Assembly (NCBI GenBank): GCA_009782175.1 | Contig: WRKR01000019.1 | Coordinates: 1-52,969, forward strand | DNA from: Cystobacterineae bacterium | GTDB lineage: Bacteria > Myxococcota > Myxococcia > Myxococcales > Myxococcaceae | DNA length: 52,969 nt | Direction of reading: 5' to 3' | In this document: in pieces, positions 48,570 to 52,969 of the stretch | Position numbering within the stretch: the stretch's first letter is position 1 | How the letters are laid out: every line of letters starts with the position of its first letter | The notes under the pieces: model-generated | Told to the model about the DNA's origin: nothing | Database searches by the model: none | Seen by the model: the letters and a program-made list of their open reading frames with translations, nothing else | Position numbers and translations under genes: made by a program

Positions 48570-49328
48570 ATGAGTGAAATGAAAGTTACAGCTTCACCCC
48601 AGCCGTTTACTTCAGGGGATCGAGCAAAGGCTGCTGGTGAGAAGCCCCTCTCTGTAGAAGTTTTAAAAGGCTTGAACAAACCCCAGGCTACGGAACAGTC
48701 CAATCAGATAAAAGACGTATTTGAGTCAGGCAACACACAAGGGGCCAAAGAGGCAGGGCTTAACAACGGCAAGCAATATCAGTTTTCCAGCAACGGTACC
48801 CCCTGCTATTCCAAGGAAGACATTTCCTTGGGCAATAAAATGGGCTCGGACAAGAGCAGTGACAGGCTTGGAACCGGAACCTCCGCCGCGGCCATGGCAC
48901 TGAGTAAAATTTCCGGGCAGCTCATTGAGCCCGACCAGGTTTTGGAGAAACTGGGGAGCAACTCAAAGGTAGACTTTAACAAGGCGGCGGGGATGGTGGG
49001 GATGCAAGCGCACTCTTCTGACAACATGGATTGGTCGGCCATGGATAAGGAGTTGGCTGCCGGACGCCCGGTGGTTCTCGGTGGAGATTTCAACGACAAC
49101 GGCGACTCAGACTATTATGTCACCGTGACGCGCAGAGAAGGCACCACCTATTTTGCGAATGATCCTTTGACGGGCAAAGAAATGAAAATGACGGAGAACG
49201 ACAGCAATAGGCTGGAGGGCAAAACCGCTGACGGCAAAACCCTTACTGCCGGCAACGAACTCATTCGCTTCTCCGGCGGCAACCCCAACCCCGGGAATAC
49301 GCCGCCCTCTAGGCCCTATGGGCAATAG
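48570..49328 (+). CDS. C39-like peptidase fold lacking catalytic residues
   Basis: The 252-residue protein has a polar N-terminus (about 1-70) and a domain resembling peptidase C39_2 (about 75-225). Where active members read GCGPTSAAMAL, this one has GTGTSAAAMAL, so the Cys is replaced by Thr. Where they have a His before the VVVTG strand, this one has DSDYYVTVTRREGTTYFANDPLTG, without His. One Cys (NGTPCYS) lies about 20 residues earlier and is not in the motif position. It is therefore probably a non-catalytic binding protein. No signal peptide. AAGGAG precedes the ATG. C-terminus Pro/Gly-rich. Confidence 0.75.
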   Translation: MSEMKVTASPQPFTSGDRAKAAGEKPLSVEVLKGLNKPQATEQSNQIKDVFESGNTQGAKEAGLNNGKQYQFSSNGTPCYSKEDISLGNKMGSDKSSDRLGTGTSAAAMALSKISGQLIEPDQVLEKLGSNSKVDFNKAAGMVGMQAHSSDNMDWSAMDKELAAGRPVVLGGDFNDNGDSDYYVTVTRREGTTYFANDPLTGKEMKMTENDSNRLEGKTADGKTLTAGNELIRFSGGNPNPGNTPPSRPYGQ

Positions 49329-49620
49329 GCCACCCCAAGCGTGGGGGCTGTGTTAGCATACAACAGCTCCCACTTTGAGCCCGGCAAAAACCTAAGCCCT
49401 CCTGTCAACCTGCCACCCATCTGGACTGTTTTCACATTGCTGCTTTCGAGCTTTAAGACCGGTTTTCATGGGGCATGAAATAAAGACAGGCAAGGCTTTT
49501 GCGAGGAAAAAGCTCCACCAGAGCCTTGATGGCAGAAGGGTGGTGGATGGGAGCGCACCCCGGGGCAGTTTCCACTTTGGCATGCTCTCTGCGTGGACTC
49601 GCTTCGCTCCGGGAATTATT

Positions 49621-49791
49621 TGAGAAAGCCTGCTTTGCCCTCCGCTCCGTGAGAGGGGGGGCTCCGGTTTCGCGAAGGGATTGCACTGAAGTGCGCTCCT
49701 TTCGCGCCTGACCCTCGGGACTTAGGCTTCGCCTGCCTCAAGCTCATGCCCAAGCGGAGCGGAGGGAATAAAGAAAAAGCAGGCTCTCTCA
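49621..49791. repeat. 171-bp MITE-like element
   Basis: Terminal segments TGAGAAAGCCTGCTTT (49621-49636) and AAAGCAGGCTCTCTCA (49776-49791) are inverted with one mismatch, and next inward CCCTCCGCTCCG (49638-49649) mirrors CGGAGCGGAGGG (49755-49766). The interior carries the 22-bp segment at 49658-49679 shared with the element near 35 kb. No coding frame. No target duplication is evident. The remaining 49329-49620 is gene-free. Confidence 0.82.
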
Positions 49792-49805
49792 CATGTTGGA
49801 ATGCC

Positions 49806-50522
49806 TCAATGGTTTCCGAGCAAAAATTCAGTCGTCATTTCTATTTTTTTAGGAATCATTTTCCAAGCATCCTCTTTGACAAAATAAAAGGTTTCAGTGT
49901 GAGTGGTTCCATTTTTAAGCTCCAACACTGCACTGGCGATAATGCTGTATTTCTTTTGTTCCCTTATCTGCGTTTTAACCGAGCTTAACCCTTTTCCTTT
50001 TTTAATAATTAAATGCTGCTCGCGCATAAAGTTTTGCATGTTAACCATCAGCTTCCCCCTGCGCGCTGCCATTTTTATCAGCTCATCTTCAGGCCCAGTT
50101 GAACGACTGAACATGCTGTGCCTGCTGGGCATTAGAAAGTCATGCTCTCGGATGGATTTAAAGTCGTCAAGCTCATAAACAAACGAAAAAAATGAAAAGA
50201 CATCAATGTCGTCGTCATCTTTAGAGACTGCAACATAAGGAGTTCCCTCCAAAGTCTTTTTCATGGTTTCTTCAAGTATTGCTTTTGATAATTTGCAAGA
50301 ATTGAATTTATCATCACACCCGATAGTTATTGTTTTATAAAAATTTTCAATGATATTCTCTATCACAACAGAGAAGTCTTCCTTGGGTTCAGCTTTTGAT
50401 GGTGTTTTTGAAGAAGGTTTGGGTGAAAAATCGCAACTGGTCAAAGCAAACAAAAAAGCAACACCAGCAACACCCAAAATGGTGGGCAAATTCCTGTTGA
50501 GAAAACCAACATATCGCATCAT
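49806..50522 (-). CDS. Lipoprotein of unknown function
   Basis: The 238-residue protein begins MMRYVGF and has a signal peptide ending ALTSC, followed by a Pro/Ser/Lys linker and a soluble domain with an acidic run (DDDDID) and aromatic patch (FSFFSFVYELDDF). The C-terminal half alternates charged and hydrophobic residues as in a DUF4019-like or sensor fold, but no family is claimed. The ATG pair at 50522/50519 was chosen because an upstream ATG at 50591 would put the lipobox Cys beyond residue 50. Confidence 0.75.
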   Translation of the reverse strand: MMRYVGFLNRNLPTILGVAGVAFLFALTSCDFSPKPSSKTPSKAEPKEDFSVVIENIIENFYKTITIGCDDKFNSCKLSKAILEETMKKTLEGTPYVAVSKDDDDIDVFSFFSFVYELDDFKSIREHDFLMPSRHSMFSRSTGPEDELIKMAARRGKLMVNMQNFMREQHLIIKKGKGLSSVKTQIREQKKYSIIASAVLELKNGTTHTETFYFVKEDAWKMIPKKIEMTTEFLLGNH

Positions 50523-50792
50523 AAATTTCTCGCTAGATAAAAAAATAGTTTTATCATACAATGCAGCACCATCAGAAATAAATTTTTTCATTTGCCTATA
50601 TTATCCATCTCCGCCTTGCGTGGTTGCCGGAAATGGATTGAAATGCAGGGGGGCGTTCAGAAAAAATTCAATAAAACCAGGGCATTGGCGTTCTGAAAAC
50701 GAGGCGCATGGGTTTTGCGCGGCCAAGCTGTTTTCGTCAGTCTGCCCCTTTGCTGATGTTTTGCCCAATAAACAACTCAAGAGGGCATAAAA

Positions 50793-50824
50793 AACGAGGA
50801 GGCCAGCTTGGGGGCCTCCTCGTT
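50793..50824 (-). terminator. Terminator of the PHP lipoprotein gene
   Basis: AACGAGGAGGCC (50793-50804) and GGCCTCCTCGTT (50813-50824) form a perfect 12-bp stem, followed on the minus strand by tttt. Confidence 0.85.
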
Positions 50825-50848
50825 GGACTTCTTGTTGGACTTTGGATT

Positions 50849-52468
50849 TTAGTTCGAACCTTTAACTTCGGCAAACTTGGGGAACAACACCAGATCTGCG
50901 TGAATGGGCGCATGGGGCTCCCAAAGTGGGTTGCCGTTGAGATCGTCGCACCAGAATTCCAAGCCCTCCAGGGATTTTGGATAGTGGGCCGCAACCGCCT
51001 CCCAGTCGATGGACTCGCCCTCTTTGACCTGCTGCACATATCCAATGGAATAATATCCATCAAACACGCGGAAGCTGACCGTATAATAGAGCTCTTCCTT
51101 GTCGTCTTTTTTGTCGTCTCCCTTATCGTCTTCCTTGTCGTCCTCTTTGTCGTCTTTTTTGTCGTCTTTTTTGTCATCCTCTTTGTCGTCTTTTTTGTCA
51201 TCCTCTTTGTCGTCTTTTTTGTCATCCTCTTTGTCGTCTTTTTTGACAGCTTCTTTAATCCCAAAAGGCTGCGTAAAAGCAATGCCGGTGCTGCTTTTCA
51301 GCTGTGCACGGACATAGCTGTTTATGTGCTCTTCATGCTCGCTGATTTTAAGGAGGCTGCCTGTGGCAATAACAACACCGTCGGCAATCCACTCAATGCT
51401 GTCATAGTCCGCGCCAGCAATGTGGATGGTGCTGCTGAGTTGATCTACGACAATGCTGGAAATGCTGGGGGTAGGCTGCTCCAGCAGATAGAGGGTGGAG
51501 GAGGTTCCGCTTCCGGGCATGTTGCTGCCATTGGGCAAAGTGGCGTTGATCTCATCCAAGCGCGAGACGCGGCTGATGGCATAGAAAGCGCCGGTTTCCA
51601 TGGCCGTTCTCGTTGCCGCCTGCGTCAGCTCAGGCAAAAGCATGACGTTCCAGGAATAGCCGGTGGCATTGAGGCTGTGCGTATCGTCGTTTGAGAAGCC
51701 CCACACGGGACGGCCTTCGGGCATGGTTAGCTTCAAAATGTTGTCCCACAAAATCCGGTCGCTCTTGGACTCGTTGTCAATTTTGTTGACAATTTCCATG
51801 CCGACGCAAGAGGGATAGGACATGAAGAGATCCACATATTTTTGAATGTTTGTTGGGTTGTTGGAAGCGGCGATGGAGGTAGCGTCGTTGCTGTTTGCGC
51901 CGCCCGTATACCTGCCTGGGTGGTTGATATGGGTGATGCCGCCCAGGGTTTCGACGGTTGCAATGGTGCTGGCCATGGTTGCGCCGCTGGCATTATTAAA
52001 GGTGGCGAAGAAGGAGTTGATGTGATCCGTAGCGGATTGCTCATTGGCGTTATCCACGTCAATCATCCCTCTTCCACCGCGGTCCACGCCGGCTTCTATT
52101 TCTGCTTTTCTTTGTGGAGAGAGGCCTGCTGTGGCTCTATCCCAGTTGATGGTGAGATAGTTGTGGTCCGTCATCGACAGAATGTCGAAGCCTTTGGCAT
52201 AATGGTCTTCCACCATTTGCGCGGTGGTATTGCTGCCATCCGAGTTGATTGAGTGCGCGTGGAAATTGGCTTTATATTGTCCATGGACAGCCCAATCCAC
52301 CCCCTCATAGGGGTTGCTGATAACATAAGACTTTGCAGGAGGCTTTATGGGCGGAAGCTCTTCAGGTATTTCTATTTCAGGCAGATATTCACATGAGCCA
52401 AACCCCAAAACACCTATAGAGAGAACAAAAGCAAGCCAGAGTGTTGCAAGTTTCGAATGCGTTTTCAT
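50849..52468 (-). CDS. PHP-domain phosphoesterase lipoprotein with InlB-like tail
   Basis: A lipoprotein signal peptide (GFGSC) leads to a PHP phosphoesterase domain (about residues 60-300): NFHAHSINSDGS, then LSMTDHN, THINHPGRY and GFSNDDTHSL supply the metal-binding His/Asp set. A beta domain follows, then a highly charged linker of KDDKEDD units (about 410-460), then a C-terminal InlB B-repeat-like domain (VSFRVFDGYYSIGYVQQV, LVLFPKF). ATG 52468 follows AAGGAG. The PHP part probably hydrolyses a phosphoester in the periplasm or at the surface; the tail may bind a partner. The linker is encoded by 24-bp repeats at about 51100-51250. Confidence 0.9.
   Translation of the reverse strand: MKTHSKLATLWLAFVLSIGVLGFGSCEYLPEIEIPEELPPIKPPAKSYVISNPYEGVDWAVHGQYKANFHAHSINSDGSNTTAQMVEDHYAKGFDILSMTDHNYLTINWDRATAGLSPQRKAEIEAGVDRGGRGMIDVDNANEQSATDHINSFFATFNNASGATMASTIATVETLGGITHINHPGRYTGGANSNDATSIAASNNPTNIQKYVDLFMSYPSCVGMEIVNKIDNESKSDRILWDNILKLTMPEGRPVWGFSNDDTHSLNATGYSWNVMLLPELTQAATRTAMETGAFYAISRVSRLDEINATLPNGSNMPGSGTSSTLYLLEQPTPSISSIVVDQLSSTIHIAGADYDSIEWIADGVVIATGSLLKISEHEEHINSYVRAQLKSSTGIAFTQPFGIKEAVKKDDKEDDKKDDKEDDKKDDKEDDKKDDKKDDKEDDKEDDKGDDKKDDKEELYYTVSFRVFDGYYSIGYVQQVKEGESIDWEAVAAHYPKSLEGLEFWCDDLNGNPLWEPHAPIHADLVLFPKFAEVKGSN
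51100..51250 (-). repeat. Short coding repeats for the KDDKEDD linker
   Basis: Tandem units of tcgtctttttt and tcctctttg alternate with near 24-bp periodicity. They encode the charged hinge between the PHP and InlB-like domains. Confidence 0.85.
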
Positions 52469-52559
52469 AATGCTCCTTTTGGGTTTTTGTTGCACGCATA
52501 CCGTCGCAACCTCATGTGAAGTTTAAAATACGAATGAGCAAAATAACGGCGAAGCTTTT

Positions 52560-52860
52560 GTGACATTTTTTGTTTTTGTTTTTATTTTTATTTTTTCCCT
52601 CCGGGGGGGGGAGAGTCGCTTTCAGCGAAGGGTTTTTTTGCCCTCCCGGGCAGGGTTTGTTTTGCAGAGGGGGCCTGCGGCCCGGCTATTTTCAAATGAA
52701 AAAGTTTTTTGTAGGGGGTGTTTTTATTTTTTCCCCTCCGGGGAGGGGAGTGTCGCCTCCGGCGAAAGGTTTTTTCGCCCTGCGGGCGCACTTTGCCTTC
52801 GGCAAGTCACTTTTTTTGTCTGAACAAAAAAAGTAACCAAAAAAAATCACCCTGCCGGGG
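52560..52860. repeat. GC-clamp / T-tract repeat block
   Basis: Two related blocks at about 52580-52655 and 52718-52795 each have a T-rich run, a ccctccggggg box, a gcgaagg or gcgaaagg box, a t6 tract and a gccctncgggc box. ACTTTTTTTGT-ctga-ACAAAAAAAGT (52808-52833) is a perfect hairpin. Open frames here are spurious. The region 52469-52969 has no gene. Confidence 0.7.
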
Positions 52861-52871
52861 GCTTACGAGCG

Positions 52872-52953
52872 GCCCCAGGAAGGTTTTAATACGAGCAACC
52901 GCCGGCGCACTAAACTCTCTGAGCGCAACTCGGAATTAAAACCTCCCTGGGGC
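52872..52953. repeat. 82-bp inverted-repeat element
   Basis: GCCCCAGGAAGGTTTTAAT (52872-52890) mirrors ATTAAAACCTCCCTGGGGC (52935-52953) with one mismatch. It may continue past the window edge. No TSD or coding content. Confidence 0.75.
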
Positions 52954-52969
52954 TTGCAGACTTCGAAGC

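Noticed and set aside
52560-52836. Phe/Gly-rich overlapping frames at the right end
   Set aside because: They come from T-runs and GC boxes of repeats; present in several frames at once.

Overview
The window looks like a chromosomal segment of a Gram-negative bacterium. Outer-membrane and periplasmic features support this: many lipoprotein signal peptides, a SPOR-domain protein, a beta-barrel-like protein, an L,D-transpeptidase and a periplasmic S46 peptidase. Large Cys-rich repeat lipoproteins, one with a von Willebrand A domain, and the style of the ribosomal protein L3 suggest the Myxococcota/Bradymonadota ('deltaproteobacterial') side. This is inference; no taxonomic marker was compared. 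Much of the sequence between genes holds inverted-repeat and tandem-repeat elements.

Layout. 1-18.5 kb is mostly core and envelope genes: a truncated Cys-rich lipoprotein, lipA, an SLC13/TrkA-C permease, a lipoprotein, an L,D-transpeptidase, aqpZ, an S46 dipeptidyl-peptidase, a 1194-residue Cys-rich/VWA lipoprotein, Sua5/TsaC, aspartate kinase, SppA and a SPOR protein, ending at tRNA-Leu(CAG). 18.6-28.4 kb is an integrated element inserted at that tRNA: tyrosine integrase, AlpA-type regulator, DUF3987 replication protein, ERCC4 nuclease, a lone phage spike-like gene, DUF5681 protein, BRO antirepressor-like gene, a c4-type antisense RNA with its two target sites, and three tandem paralogous small genes under it. 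A 16-bp repeat of the tRNA T-arm, look-alike terminators and phased integrase arm-type sites mark its ends. It lacks capsid, portal, terminase-large and tail-tube genes, so it reads as a phage satellite or reduced prophage. 28.5-37 kb is accessory and partly AT-rich: Cys-rich micro-repeat protein, barrel protein, alpha/beta hydrolase lipoprotein, InlB/BspA-repeat lipoprotein, hypoxanthine-DNA glycosylase, EFR1-type ferredoxin and a methyltransferase. 37.1-44.05 kb is a complete trp operon (trpL-E-G-D-CF-B-A) with a Trp-Trp-Trp leader peptide and attenuator, facing ilvA. 46-52.97 kb holds a quinone-reductase-like gene, a GNAT acetyltransferase, an rplC standing alone, a C39-like protein without catalytic residues, two lipoproteins (one a PHP phosphoesterase) and repeat-rich DNA.

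The best candidate for a little-described system is the tRNA-Leu element. Its c4-like RNA (about 26985-27047) is complementary at two sites to the leader just upstream (27116-27161), which precedes a 22-codon ORF and the tandem paralog operon. This is the P1/P7 c4-icd-ant logic, but it controls an unrelated set of small proteins, with a BRO gene diverging from the same control region.
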